A stretch of DNA of 64,000 bases from an uncultured Bacteroidota bacterium. Its GTDB lineage: Bacteria; Bacteroidota; Rhodothermia; Balneolales; Balneolaceae. How positions within the stretch are numbered: the stretch's first letter is position 1; each line of letters opens with the position of its first letter. The DNA is taken from assembly GCA_913057895.1 (NCBI GenBank), contig CAJXOH010000002.1:29634-93633 (forward strand), in the 5' to 3' direction. The notes under the pieces were generated by a model. That model did not search any database. It was given only the letters and a program-made list of their open reading frames with translations, and was not told the origin of the DNA. The translations under genes and the position numbers were made by a program. Below, piece by piece: positions 17,245 to 26,105 of this stretch.

Positions 17245-18161
17245 CTCGACTCAAGACATGGATAAGGGCCCTTGAACGTCATCTTTTTGATGATCAAGCC
17301 ATTTGTTCTGAAGACAAAGCGGTGCGTGATGCCTCTTGGGTCCATTTTCGACTCTTTGAGCTTTTTGTTGCCGCTTGGGCGATTGCATATGCATGGACGT
17401 GGGGACTCTATACATTCAAAAGCTCTGTGGTCATTTTGGAGCTTGGTGTAGCCAATTATCTACCCGTTGAAAGGCTCTTTGGTATGCCATCCATGGTGAT
17501 TGCTGCTATCGTTACGCTAGGTATTGCCGCCAGTATCACTAGACTTTCCAGATGGGGATACCTCATTGCGATGATTGCATTACACCTTCAGTATGTTGTC
17601 CGGTTCTCTCAGGGTGAGATTCCTCATAGTTCAAACCTCATAGGTTTTGCCCTTCTCGCCCTAGCAGTAGGATTCGCCACTCACAAAGACCCAATCGCTC
17701 AAGTTCGTTTTTCTTGGGGATTTCTTTGGTTTTTTGTCGGTTTGGGATATACATCTGCAGCCATAAGTAAGCTTGTTGGTACAGGTGTAACCTGGATTGA
17801 AGGACAACATTTGGTGCTTTGGATTCATGAAAAAGCCATTGATTATGCATCCATGACTGGCACATGGTCCCCTAACATTCTTCAAGCAGCTATCTTAGAG
17901 TCCGTCTGGGTTGGCACACTAAGTCTATTTATTGGGTGGTTTACCGAAGCAATTGGGGTCCTTATGTGGTTCCGGCGATTGCGCCCCTATGTAATTTTGG
18001 TGACCATTGGTATGCATTTTGGTATTACATGGACCATGAATATTGTCTTTATTGCTTTTGAAATGCAGCTTTTCCTCACGGGATTTCCTTGGGCGGAGTG
18101 GGCTGCTATGGCGAAACGGCGAATCTACCCCTCAATACCTGTGAAGGAGGCTGACGCATAA
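17241..18161 (+). CDS. HTTM-like multi-pass membrane protein
   Basis: A 306-residue protein with about seven to eight membrane helices. The pattern resembles HTTM (vitamin K-dependent gamma-carboxylase-like) proteins: WVHFRLFELFVAAWAIAYAW in the first helix, FVGLGYTSAAISKL...WIEGQ in the middle, and GMHFGITWTMNIVFIAFEMQLFLTG near the end, where HTTM proteins have a His followed by 'G...m.i..F'. It lacks the long lumenal domain of true carboxylases, so an enzymatic role is uncertain. It is translationally coupled to the preceding small membrane protein and followed by a membrane-anchored methyltransferase. Confidence 0.65.
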   Translation: MTRLKTWIRALERHLFDDQAICSEDKAVRDASWVHFRLFELFVAAWAIAYAWTWGLYTFKSSVVILELGVANYLPVERLFGMPSMVIAAIVTLGIAASITRLSRWGYLIAMIALHLQYVVRFSQGEIPHSSNLIGFALLALAVGFATHKDPIAQVRFSWGFLWFFVGLGYTSAAISKLVGTGVTWIEGQHLVLWIHEKAIDYASMTGTWSPNILQAAILESVWVGTLSLFIGWFTEAIGVLMWFRRLRPYVILVTIGMHFGITWTMNIVFIAFEMQLFLTGFPWAEWAAMAKRRIYPSIPVKEADA

Positions 18162-18172
18162 AAGGTGAATTA

Positions 18173-18191
18173 GCGCAAAATAGGATTGCGC
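18173..18191. repeat. Short perfect hairpin between HTTM-like gene and methyltransferase
   Basis: GCGCAA (18173-18178) and TTGCGC (18186-18191) form a perfect six-base stem with a seven-base loop, eleven bases before the next ATG. It could be a weak terminator or an RNA element affecting translation of the downstream gene; no T-tract follows. Confidence 0.35.
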
Positions 18192-18202
18192 ACAATCAAT
18201 CA

Positions 18203-19075
18203 ATGACTATGAGTACTTTTTGGACGAAGCTTCAGATAAAACACGACGATCATCCCTTTTTATGGTGGAGTCTAGTATTGGTATCGTTATTCGCATCTCT
18301 TGGGGCATTCATAGCCTTCTGGTTTGATGCCCCTTTGTGGATTGGAGCGCTATTAGGCATCGTCCAAGCTGGGATACTTATGATTTTACTAACGCAGCTG
18401 CATACCTACCGTTCTTTGGAGAAGCGTCAAGAGGTGCAACAGGAAAAGACACAAGCTTATGCTCAAATTCTTAACCTGGTGACTCCACGGGCCCCTTTAC
18501 CACCTATGACGCAATGGGCAGCGACACCTGAATTGGCGCTTGAATTAATTCATCAAATGATGATTCATCGACCAAAGAATGTCGTTGAATTTGGCAGTGG
18601 GTGCTCTAGTATTGTGATGGGATATATTCTCGAAAAACAAAAACAACAGGGTCGTCTACTTTCGATTGACCATGATGAAGAGTATGCACAGAAAACTCGA
18701 TCGCAACTATCGCTACATAGTTTACAGGAAATCGTCTCCGTTGTTGATGCACCCTTACGATCTCAACCTTCAATCGGTCGTGGTGGAAAACAAACCACGT
18801 GGTATTCCCTGGAAGGGCTTGATATTCCAGAGTCTATTGATTTGCTAGTCGTTGACGGTCCTCCTGAGAAGGTAACGCCTTGGGTTCGCTATCCTGCTGT
18901 GCCTGTTTTGCTAGAAAAACTCTCTCAGCATGCTGTGATCGTACTTCACGATACCCATCGAAAGGATGAGAAAGCTATTGTTCATGCCTGGAGTGAACGT
19001 TTGCCAGGAGCATCTGTCGAGTGGAAGCATACAGACAAAGGGATTGCCATTCTTACGAAGAACGGAAAAACGTAA
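18203..19075 (+). CDS. Membrane-anchored class I SAM methyltransferase-like protein
   Basis: A 290-residue protein with two N-terminal membrane helices (about 19-40 and 45-67), a short coiled linker, and a C-terminal Rossmann methyltransferase-like domain. SAM-binding signs are NVVEFGSGCSSIVMGYILE (motif I, about 130-148), RLLSIDHDEEYA (acidic end of strand 2) and IDLLVVDGPPEK (motif IV). The FGSGCSS/VDGPP combination is typical of methyltransferases near surface-glycan loci (Methyltransf_24 type). The substrate is unknown; it probably acts at the inner face of the membrane. The last 23 bases overlap the convergent flippase gene. Confidence 0.7.
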   Translation: MTMSTFWTKLQIKHDDHPFLWWSLVLVSLFASLGAFIAFWFDAPLWIGALLGIVQAGILMILLTQLHTYRSLEKRQEVQQEKTQAYAQILNLVTPRAPLPPMTQWAATPELALELIHQMMIHRPKNVVEFGSGCSSIVMGYILEKQKQQGRLLSIDHDEEYAQKTRSQLSLHSLQEIVSVVDAPLRSQPSIGRGGKQTTWYSLEGLDIPESIDLLVVDGPPEKVTPWVRYPAVPVLLEKLSQHAVIVLHDTHRKDEKAIVHAWSERLPGASVEWKHTDKGIAILTKNGKT

Positions 19076-20612
19076 GCGAAACCCAGCGCATAAATTGAGT
19101 ACGGTCTTCTTGACCAATGATGTGAGTCCAAGAGCCTATAAACCAATAGGCAGGCAAATATAGCACTGTGATCAAGGCCAAACGAACGGGTGGATTCATA
19201 GCGGTAAATCCCCATTGTTGAATCATTATCATAAGTGCTCCAATCCCTACACTGACACCCAAGATGGAGATGTAGCGCTTAAATGGAAGTACTTTGTGGG
19301 CTGGCAATTCAAGATGGCGCCCAATTCGGCCAAGATAAAGCCACCAATTGATCACATTTGCTACCAGTGTAGAGGCTGCTGTACCCACAATTCCAAAAGC
19401 TAATGTGGCAGGAATAGATAGTATGAGGTTTAAGACAACCAATTGGATACTCATTCTAAGAACCCCTTTTGAATCCCCAAATGCCTGCAAAAGGCTTCCA
19501 TAATGTGTCACACGCAACAGGACAATTGCATTGTAAATCTGGAATGGTAGGACTGCACCACTGTAATCTGCCTGATCACTAGATGCAATCCACGCAATTA
19601 GATCAGGTGCTACGACAATTGACAAAATGCCCAAAGGCAGAACAAGCAAAGAAACCTTTTCTACTCCTCGGTACCAAAGCTCCAATAGTTCCTGTCTTTT
19701 TCCCTCCAATTGGTAAGCTACAAAGCGAGAAATTAGCACAGAGCCAATGGCAAATGGAATCACCCGAATAATGGGTACCTCTTGAGCACCCAACGTATAA
19801 TCTGCTAAAGCAAATACTGGTAGAAGTATCGATACGACTACTTTATCAATATTGCGATTAAGCTTGTTTACGTACGAGCTAAGGCCCAATGGCAACGAAA
19901 AACGTAGTTGCTCACGAATCGAAATTGGTTCATTTGGATCAGGACCTGTTGCCCCTTCCTCCATTGATGTATCTCCATAGGTAGCGTTCTGAGCTAGACG
20001 AGCCATGACCCAAACCCCTGAACCAATAGCTCGAATGGATGCATAGCCTACCATCCCGTACACAGCTCCTACAATCCCATACCCAAGTATCAATGGCACT
20101 ACAATAGCACCAAATAAGATTGCAGAGGTAAAGGTTTCATACCACGCTGCATCTTTTTGATGATCAAGGGCGAGCAAAATATTTGACACCGGCCATGTTG
20201 GGATTTCAAGAAATACGACCAAGGCAAGCCACGGCAAGACCATCTGCAGCTGCTCAATCGCTTGTGGATTCCATTCGGGTAAAATAGAAGGAAGCATACT
20301 TGACACCCCGAGGATCAGCCCACCTGCTGCGAGTCCTGCTACCATAAGCATAGCAACAGTTTGTCCTACAAATGACACTTTTTGACGGTGCGATATTCGT
20401 TCAAAAAAGTAGAAAATGGACTCAGGTAGCCCAAGTGTTGCCAAATTTCTTGCCAACTCATGGATCATGAGGATATACCCCATGATGGCAAAATCTTGTT
20501 TGATGAGAAGTTGAAGCGTCGTAATCGCAAGTGCCAAATCGATGACGGTCGTCAAAACTCGTGCAAAGACCACAATTCCAGCCTTTTCCTCCAAGGACCC
20601 CTTAGACTTCAT
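19053..20612 (-). CDS. Wzx-type polysaccharide/oligosaccharide flippase
   Basis: A 519-residue protein with 12 to 14 membrane helices in the MOP flippase superfamily (Wzx/MurJ-like). The N-terminus KAGIVVFARVLTTVIDLALA and the internal LRFSLPLGLSSYVNKLNRNIDKVV (about 215-238; quoted in outline) correspond to the two related halves of Wzx proteins. Its role would be to turn undecaprenyl-linked glycans to the outer face of the inner membrane. Its ATG overlaps the stop of the upstream glycosyltransferase by four bases, making it the last gene of the TolC-MlaC-GT-GT operon. Confidence 0.85.
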   Translation of the reverse strand: MKSKGSLEEKAGIVVFARVLTTVIDLALAITTLQLLIKQDFAIMGYILMIHELARNLATLGLPESIFYFFERISHRQKVSFVGQTVAMLMVAGLAAGGLILGVSSMLPSILPEWNPQAIEQLQMVLPWLALVVFLEIPTWPVSNILLALDHQKDAAWYETFTSAILFGAIVVPLILGYGIVGAVYGMVGYASIRAIGSGVWVMARLAQNATYGDTSMEEGATGPDPNEPISIREQLRFSLPLGLSSYVNKLNRNIDKVVVSILLPVFALADYTLGAQEVPIIRVIPFAIGSVLISRFVAYQLEGKRQELLELWYRGVEKVSLLVLPLGILSIVVAPDLIAWIASSDQADYSGAVLPFQIYNAIVLLRVTHYGSLLQAFGDSKGVLRMSIQLVVLNLILSIPATLAFGIVGTAASTLVANVINWWLYLGRIGRHLELPAHKVLPFKRYISILGVSVGIGALMIMIQQWGFTAMNPPVRLALITVLYLPAYWFIGSWTHIIGQEDRTQFMRWVSLTFFRSS

Positions 20613-21883
20613 ACGTCTTCCTCCTTGAATTGTTGACGTGATTGCTTTGTAAGCGTGTCGAGCAACTCACAGAGCTTAGACGTCATCGTCTTTGGGGAAA
20701 TTGCATGGATCCATTCATCTGAGAGTGGAGGCGGTTTTTCTGATAGTCCAAGGAGTTGGTCAAGAAACCATTGTGATGCCGCATATAGTTGATCGTCCTT
20801 TCGCGAATCAAACTGAGAGCCTTGTCCTGTATCGTGCAAGATTTTCTGTACATCCAGCGAAGATCCTAACGATAAAATCGGTGATGATGCGGGTAGATAA
20901 TCCCATAATTTAGCAGGAATAACATCATCTCGATCGGGATGGGAGGATAACAGTAGTATAGAAGCTTGCTCCAATATGGATGCTCCTTGATTTGAATCGA
21001 CTGACGATAATAACTCATGCTCAATCCAGGAAAATTGATCTAGAGCATGCAATGACTCATTCGTGGAACGAAGAGTTACTTTTGGTATCGTAATTCGTTT
21101 TTCTTGAGCAAGCTTTGTCACTTGTCGAAATAGCTTAATCCAAGGATCTATGGGAGAAAGACGCCGAAACGAACCAAAAAAGACCAATTGGATTCGTTCG
21201 GTAGATGATTCTTCAGAGTTATGAGTCTTGCGTTTTTCATCATTATCGAGACTTCCTGCGCTATTGTGAATCACACTCATCCTAGATGATTGAGCAGGAT
21301 ACTCTTTTTGATACCTCTGCAAGGCTGTGTCTGATGTGAAGGTCATCGCATCGGCCTGGCGTACAACGTCAGCTTCACGACGAGCGTCTTTGGCTAGACT
21401 AGCATGGGATCGATTTCTCAAAGGTACTCGACTCAGTGACCAAGGATCTCGAAAGTCAGCTACCCAAGGAATGTCCAATTCACGGGCCACATTCTGCCCC
21501 ATCCAATGACTAGACCAAGGGTCACCTGTAGAAACCAAACACTCAATCTTCGCAGACTCTCGAAACCAACGTTTGATGCTGCGTTGATTCCACCAAAAGA
21601 TGGGCCAAAATCCATCATAGGGAACACGTGCATCCAGCCATGCTCTGATCATCCCAAAGGATGGATCTGCTTTTGGGGACGACGAACTACGAAGATGATT
21701 TAAAGACAGGATTCGGGAAGGGTCTATCCCGAGTGAGTGATCATCCCCCGACTGTGAGGCGAGCGTCACGACCCAAGGTTCCCAGCCAAATTCTTCAAAA
21801 TGTGCTGCCCAGCGACCGGGGCGAAGTGCCCCTACGCGACGTAGAGGTGGGAAAAAAGGCGCTAGTAGCCCTACACGTCTCAT
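20609..21883 (-). CDS. Glycosyltransferase, GT4-like
   Basis: A 424-residue GT-B glycosyltransferase-like protein. It begins MRRVGLLAPFFPPLRRVGA, the glycine/proline-rich donor-domain opening of many surface-glycan GT4 enzymes, followed by HFEEFGWEPWVVT and VADFRDPWS. The C-terminal domain has ASILLLSSHP...VIPAKLWDYLPASSPIL, the usual 'E.....P..vfeYla...PIl' nucleotide-sugar region. The ATG at 21883 is chosen because it overlaps the upstream stop (ATGA); an in-frame start at 21955 would run into the previous gene. It is a close structural analogue of the gene at 39705-40994. The sugar specificity cannot be read from sequence. Confidence 0.8.
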   Translation of the reverse strand: MRRVGLLAPFFPPLRRVGALRPGRWAAHFEEFGWEPWVVTLASQSGDDHSLGIDPSRILSLNHLRSSSSPKADPSFGMIRAWLDARVPYDGFWPIFWWNQRSIKRWFRESAKIECLVSTGDPWSSHWMGQNVARELDIPWVADFRDPWSLSRVPLRNRSHASLAKDARREADVVRQADAMTFTSDTALQRYQKEYPAQSSRMSVIHNSAGSLDNDEKRKTHNSEESSTERIQLVFFGSFRRLSPIDPWIKLFRQVTKLAQEKRITIPKVTLRSTNESLHALDQFSWIEHELLSSVDSNQGASILEQASILLLSSHPDRDDVIPAKLWDYLPASSPILSLGSSLDVQKILHDTGQGSQFDSRKDDQLYAASQWFLDQLLGLSEKPPPLSDEWIHAISPKTMTSKLCELLDTLTKQSRQQFKEEDV

Positions 21884-22962
21884 GAGTCTGTTGCAGCCAA
21901 AGGAACCGGATCCGACCCAGTAGGTCTGATTCTTGGTTCCATTGGGGTCATCCAAGATTGGGGTGAGTTGGCTTTGATCGCTTGAGGAAGAGTGCTTTTG
22001 AGTTCAATCCATATTCTGTCTGCAAATTCAAAGAAAGGACGTTTCTGATGCATCCACCCAAAGTGAAGAACAAAGGGAGTTACCCACATGTAATCACCCT
22101 TTCCTGGAATAATGCCAAGGAGCTTTGTTAACAATCGTCGAATCCACCCAGACTTTAACCCCCGGAAACTGTACACAAACGCATCGGAGTAGTAAAGACA
22201 CTCCACATGATGAAAATCAGGGTCTGATTTAGTGTATTGTCCTATGTAGTCTAGTTGCGGGGAAGAGTGCCCTTGCAGCCATGGATAAACGGGGAGATTC
22301 AATTTTGACATGGCCAATGCAAGCGACCATTCACAGGACTCTTCACTACGACCGTGCTCAAGTGTACGACTTGTAAAATGGGTTTCGTGACGTCGTTGAA
22401 GCATTTCTTTCGCAAGATGATTCACCCTTTGAGTAAGCGCTCCATCTTGGGCGTAAATCATCCCACTTTGAACACGACTCAAGTACGTCACTCCAAAGCG
22501 ATTCATGGTTTGCTGGCGTTTACGAGTCAAGATATCCCACAACACACTCGCGTCTTTGGCTCCACCAAAAAATGAATCCGCAATTTTCATTCCAGTAATG
22601 GTATAGCCATAAGTGGATGCAACTCTCCAAAGCGAATCAGGTTTTCTGCACCACACCATGTCACTATCCAAGTAAAGATTCTTGGTAAAAGGCATATAGT
22701 GATGGGTATTGTGTTTGAAGCCAACAATCGAGGCATGTGCCTCAGCAAGGGGTTCAACCACATCAAACAGAGAGTCAAAGCCAACTTCTTTTAGTATGGA
22801 GATATGAGCCTCATCGCAAAACAGAGCAATAGGCCGCTTTGTGTCGTATCGACGGAGTGTGTAGACACTTGCTACGACATGGCGCAAATACTTTTCTTCG
22901 CCATAACAATGATAGACATAGCCTTCATCGGCTAGTTTTTGGGTAGAGAAAGAACGCAACAT
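21880..22962 (-). CDS. GT-A-fold nucleotide-sugar transferase (GT8-like)
   Basis: A 360-residue protein with the layout of GT-A glycosyltransferases. It opens with YVYHCYGEEKYLRHVVASVY (a GT8-type first strand and helix). TKNLYLDSDMVW carries the DxD motif that binds the metal and nucleotide sugar, and an acceptor-binding C-terminal half follows. It is cytoplasmic and probably membrane-associated. It is coupled to the following GT4-like gene by a four-base overlap and lies 17 bases after mlaC. The C-terminal tail (about the last 30 residues) is proline-rich and probably disordered. Confidence 0.72.
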   Translation of the reverse strand: MLRSFSTQKLADEGYVYHCYGEEKYLRHVVASVYTLRRYDTKRPIALFCDEAHISILKEVGFDSLFDVVEPLAEAHASIVGFKHNTHHYMPFTKNLYLDSDMVWCRKPDSLWRVASTYGYTITGMKIADSFFGGAKDASVLWDILTRKRQQTMNRFGVTYLSRVQSGMIYAQDGALTQRVNHLAKEMLQRRHETHFTSRTLEHGRSEESCEWSLALAMSKLNLPVYPWLQGHSSPQLDYIGQYTKSDPDFHHVECLYYSDAFVYSFRGLKSGWIRRLLTKLLGIIPGKGDYMWVTPFVLHFGWMHQKRPFFEFADRIWIELKSTLPQAIKANSPQSWMTPMEPRIRPTGSDPVPLAATDS

Positions 22963-22979
22963 AGTAGCGTCAGGTTAGG

Positions 22980-23654
22980 TTAGATTCGATCTGCCCTTCG
23001 TTGTAAACTTTCCAGCAAAGGCTGAAATCCACGGCTTCTCATAATACTTTGAAATTGTCTACGATAGGACTCGCCTGTGTAGACATCATCGATTGACATA
23101 TCTAAGATTCTCCATGAACTGTTATCACCTAGTGCCATTACATACAAAACAGGTGTTTCGACCTCTTCAAATCGTGCTTTGGTATAAACAACATACGTAA
23201 TGTCTGAGTAATCTCCCGTAGGGCGTAGTTGGTCAGGCTGGGCAATAGCGACAGAATCATAGGTGATTTCTGCTCTGTAGATGTCTAAATTCGCGAGTGA
23301 TTGATCTCGAAGAATACGGGCAAAAAGATCTATAAATCTGCTCCTATCCTGGTCGCTAATAACATCAAACGTATCTTGTAATGCATGGGCAGCCAATGCC
23401 TCAGCGTCTAGTAAATCGAAGACCATTTTACTTAAAACTTCTCGCTCTTCCCCCTCAATGGACTCATCTTGGTCTCCAATCAATTGCTTAATCTCCTGAT
23501 CTCGTTTTTCAAGCTGAGAAACCAGGGATTCACGAACCTCTACTGGAGCGCTTCCAGGTATGGATTGACCAAGTACTGGAACAGTAAGTAAGGCGGTGCT
23601 CAAAACAAAGCTCAAGCATACAGCTGAGGTTATAAACCTTTTACGTAAAGTCAT
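22980..23654 (-). CDS. MlaC/Ttg2D-family periplasmic phospholipid-binding protein
   Basis: A 224-residue exported protein with an N-terminal signal peptide (cleavage likely after VLGQ or nearby). Its fold is the MlaC (Tol_Tol_Ttg2) one: EEREVLSKMVFDLLDAEALA, then ALQDTFDVISDQDRSRFIDLFARIL, and a C-terminal beta sheet ending WRILDMSIDDVY. MlaC ferries phospholipids across the periplasm. HpnM proteins of hopanoid loci are in the same family. No MlaD/E/F genes are adjacent; instead it overlaps a TolC-family gene by four bases and precedes glycosyltransferases. Confidence 0.85.
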   Translation of the reverse strand: MTLRKRFITSAVCLSFVLSTALLTVPVLGQSIPGSAPVEVRESLVSQLEKRDQEIKQLIGDQDESIEGEEREVLSKMVFDLLDAEALAAHALQDTFDVISDQDRSRFIDLFARILRDQSLANLDIYRAEITYDSVAIAQPDQLRPTGDYSDITYVVYTKARFEEVETPVLYVMALGDNSSWRILDMSIDDVYTGESYRRQFQSIMRSRGFQPLLESLQRRADRI

Positions 23655-25042
23655 GGGGTATAGGTGGTCGATAATGGAATTCCAAGTGCATGGTTAAGAC
23701 GAATACGAGCCATGCTCCACGCATGATTTGCCCGCATAACCGACGTCTCTAACTCTAGTTCCTTCTTTAACGCATCAACAAGCTTTTTCACATCTCCAAA
23801 GCCATAATCCATATTCAGTTGTTCATGTCGCACCCACTCTTTGGTCTTGACAAGTGCGCGGTCTAGGGATTGAAGAGTTGACAAAGCCGTTTCCGCTTCT
23901 TGAAGACGCTGAACAACATCCAATTGAATTTGTTGTCGTAGAAGTTGCTCCGTCTCCGTTAATTTTTCTTGTTGAATGGATAGCCTCTCTCCCTTAAGTC
24001 GTAGTGACTGCAAGTTTAAATTTTGAGAAATACCTATCCCAAAACGTGCGGATGCATAATTCGTGCTATTATTTATAAATGGATTGTCTTGCTTGGGTCG
24101 ATTGGGTGTGATCGCCCCGCTCGCACTAAGTCCCAGATAGATTGTGGGATATCGCTCAGCTAAAGTGGCACGCTTTCCTGCCTCAAGAGCCTGTTGGCCT
24201 GCATTTACAGCTTTGAGCTCAAGTCTCTGGTCAAATGCTAAGGCTAAAAGATCGGGAAACGGTGGTAATGTTACGTCCTGGATCGGTTCGAATCTATCAG
24301 GGGAAAGGTCAAGATTTTCTGTAGCAAGAGCCCAAAGTCGATCCATTTGTCGTGAAATTGCCTCTATTTGAGCCTTTTGACCTTGGTATTCAAGCTCAAA
24401 GACTTCAAATTCAAAAAGGTCTGATTCCGTAAAGTCACTACCACCCTGTTCTAGTTGGGCGTTAATTTCATCTCTAGCCTGGACGATTAATTCATCTGCA
24501 TCTTTTACAAGCAGTTCCAGTTCGTTGGATAACTGCAACCCAACATAGATTTCAGCCAATTGAACCTCAAGACTACTTGATTTTATCTCGGCTTCATATC
24601 CTACACGTTCCGCATTGAACGTCGCAGCTTGGATCGCAGATGGGATTGCCCCCCATGTATAGAGAGGCTGAATCGCCTCAATCTGAGCTCGAGTAAACAA
24701 TGCCCAATTCTCCCAATCATTATCCAAATATGGGTCTAAATAGAGTTGTCCATCTGGAAATGAACTGGATTCGACACCAGGCACAAGACCATGTTGTGTC
24801 TCCAATCGAACCCTTGGCAAGATGCGTTGGGCTCGTGCATTCCGGATATCCCATTGACTCAACTCAACATCTGCCTCAAAAACCCCTACAGCAGGCGTAG
24901 ACTCAAGGCCTTTCTGGATAAAATCGTCCAATGAGATTGTTTGTGAAGTCTGACTACGTGCTTGCGGGGCCACAATCAAGAGGCCTATACATAAAGACAT
25001 CCACCACATACGTACGCGGAACGCTGTATTTAATCGTTTCAT
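23651..25042 (-). CDS. TolC-family outer membrane efflux protein
   Basis: A 463-residue exported protein with an N-terminal signal peptide (ending near QARSQ). Two repeats of long alpha-hairpins interrupted by short beta strands match OEP/TolC channels: a first hairpin at about 60-250 and a second from about 270 to the end (LELKAVNAGQQALEAGKRATLAERYPTIYLGLS opens it; a typical 'R.DL.a......a......a..P.l.l' pattern). TolC trimers make an exit duct through the outer membrane. It is the first gene of the mlaC-GT-GT-flippase operon and diverges from hisG, with their promoters in 25043-25204. Confidence 0.87.
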   Translation of the reverse strand: MKRLNTAFRVRMWWMSLCIGLLIVAPQARSQTSQTISLDDFIQKGLESTPAVGVFEADVELSQWDIRNARAQRILPRVRLETQHGLVPGVESSSFPDGQLYLDPYLDNDWENWALFTRAQIEAIQPLYTWGAIPSAIQAATFNAERVGYEAEIKSSSLEVQLAEIYVGLQLSNELELLVKDADELIVQARDEINAQLEQGGSDFTESDLFEFEVFELEYQGQKAQIEAISRQMDRLWALATENLDLSPDRFEPIQDVTLPPFPDLLALAFDQRLELKAVNAGQQALEAGKRATLAERYPTIYLGLSASGAITPNRPKQDNPFINNSTNYASARFGIGISQNLNLQSLRLKGERLSIQQEKLTETEQLLRQQIQLDVVQRLQEAETALSTLQSLDRALVKTKEWVRHEQLNMDYGFGDVKKLVDALKKELELETSVMRANHAWSMARIRLNHALGIPLSTTYTP

Positions 25043-25120
25043 AAGTGTTAAAAATACGAAGAACCCAACGATTTGTTGCCCAAATGGTGTTTATGTGACG
25101 TATCAAGTCGAAATCCTTTG

Positions 25121-25128
25121 TACTTTTG
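25121..25128 (+). promoter_or_regulatory. Probable -7 promoter element of the his operon
   Basis: TACTTTTG fits the TAnnTTTG -7 consensus of Bacteroidota housekeeping promoters and lies 77 bases before the hisG ATG. I see no convincing -33 TTG at the expected spacing. Transcription would begin about 25134. Confidence 0.4.
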
Positions 25129-25138
25129 TGTGCTAACT

Positions 25139-25166
25139 AAACCCAGACACGTTGCATGTTGGGTTT
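25139..25166 (+). promoter_or_regulatory. Hairpin in the hisG leader
   Basis: AAACCCA (25139-25145) and TGGGTTT (25160-25166) form a perfect seven-base stem with a 14-base loop, 38 bases before the hisG ATG. AACCCAAC at 25062-25069 could pair instead with GTTGGGTT at 25158-25165, giving mutually exclusive structures if transcripts start far enough upstream. No leader peptide with repeated His codons is visible. Confidence 0.35.
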
Positions 25167-25204
25167 CAAAGAGTTCATCAAATTCTACGATTCAGCTACG
25201 TCCT

Positions 25205-26059
25205 ATGTCTAATCTTCGTCTTTGTATCCAAAAAGGGGGACGCCTAAGTGAAAAATCTTTGGGGTTGTTAAATCAATGCGGGGTATCCGTATCGAATGGT
25301 GGGTCTCTAAAAGCAGAAGCACGTCATTTCCCATTGGAAGTCCTTTTTTTACGAGATGATGATATCCCTCAAGCAGTACAAGATGGGGTGGCCGATGCAG
25401 GTATTTTAGGTGAAAACGTAGTCCTTGAATCTGGAAAAAAAATCGACGTCGTAGAAAAGCTTGGCTTTGGACGATGTCGATTGAGTTTAGCTGTACGAAG
25501 AGAGGAGTCGTACGATGACACTGCGTGGTTTGAAGGAAAAAAAATTGCGACCACCTATCCTAGGATTGTTGAGTCTTACTTACGAGAAAAAGGGGTTTCA
25601 GCAGCCATTGAAAAAATTAATGGAAGTGTTGAAATCGCGCCATCGATAGGGCTAGCAGACGGTATTTGCGATATCGTTAGTACGGGCAGTACACTACTTT
25701 CTAATGGGCTTAAAGAGGTTGAAACAATCTTGCGAAGTGAGGCAGTATTAGTAAAACACCCCTCCTTAGACCCTGAAAAAGATGCGCTTCTTCGTGACCT
25801 TGTATTTCGGATTCAATCTGTATTAAAGGCTTCCGAATTCAAGTACATCTTGCTTAATGCGCCAAATGAAGCACTTGAGACGATCAAGCAAGAGCTTCCT
25901 GGAATGAAGAGTCCCACTATTTTGCCCCTTGCCAAAGAAGGATGGAGTAGCTTGCATAGTGTGATTCGCGAGGATGATTTTTGGGAACGGATTGGACGTT
26001 TAAAAGACCTCGGTGCCGAAGGAATTCTGGTCTGCCCTATTGAAAAAATGATCCTTTGA
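25205..26059 (+). CDS. hisG: ATP phosphoribosyltransferase, long form
   Basis: First enzyme of histidine synthesis, joining ATP and PRPP; feedback-inhibited by histidine. The 284-residue length identifies the long HisG with its own C-terminal regulatory domain (about 212-284, ending GAEGILVCPIEKMIL), which does not need HisZ. The catalytic part has LRLCIQKGGRLSEKSLGLL, GVADAGILGENVV and the PRPP loop DIVSTGSTLLSNGL. The ATG at 25205 is chosen because the protein begins there like other HisG enzymes; 44 upstream in-frame codons have no family similarity. It is the first gene of the his operon. Confidence 0.97.
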   Translation: MSNLRLCIQKGGRLSEKSLGLLNQCGVSVSNGGSLKAEARHFPLEVLFLRDDDIPQAVQDGVADAGILGENVVLESGKKIDVVEKLGFGRCRLSLAVRREESYDDTAWFEGKKIATTYPRIVESYLREKGVSAAIEKINGSVEIAPSIGLADGICDIVSTGSTLLSNGLKEVETILRSEAVLVKHPSLDPEKDALLRDLVFRIQSVLKASEFKYILLNAPNEALETIKQELPGMKSPTILPLAKEGWSSLHSVIREDDFWERIGRLKDLGAEGILVCPIEKMIL

Positions 26060-26105
26060 CCTCATTTATCACCCTTCTAATAACCTTTGTCTAGTCATCA
26101 CCCAA

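Noticed and set aside
18173..18191. Treating the GCGCAA/TTGCGC hairpin as a firm terminator
   Set aside because: Stem is only six bases and there is no T-tract; recorded only as a repeat.
13232..25042. Calling the region a hopanoid locus
   Set aside because: RND, MlaC and TolC resemble HpnN/HpnM context, but no squalene-hopene cyclase or other hpn gene is visible.
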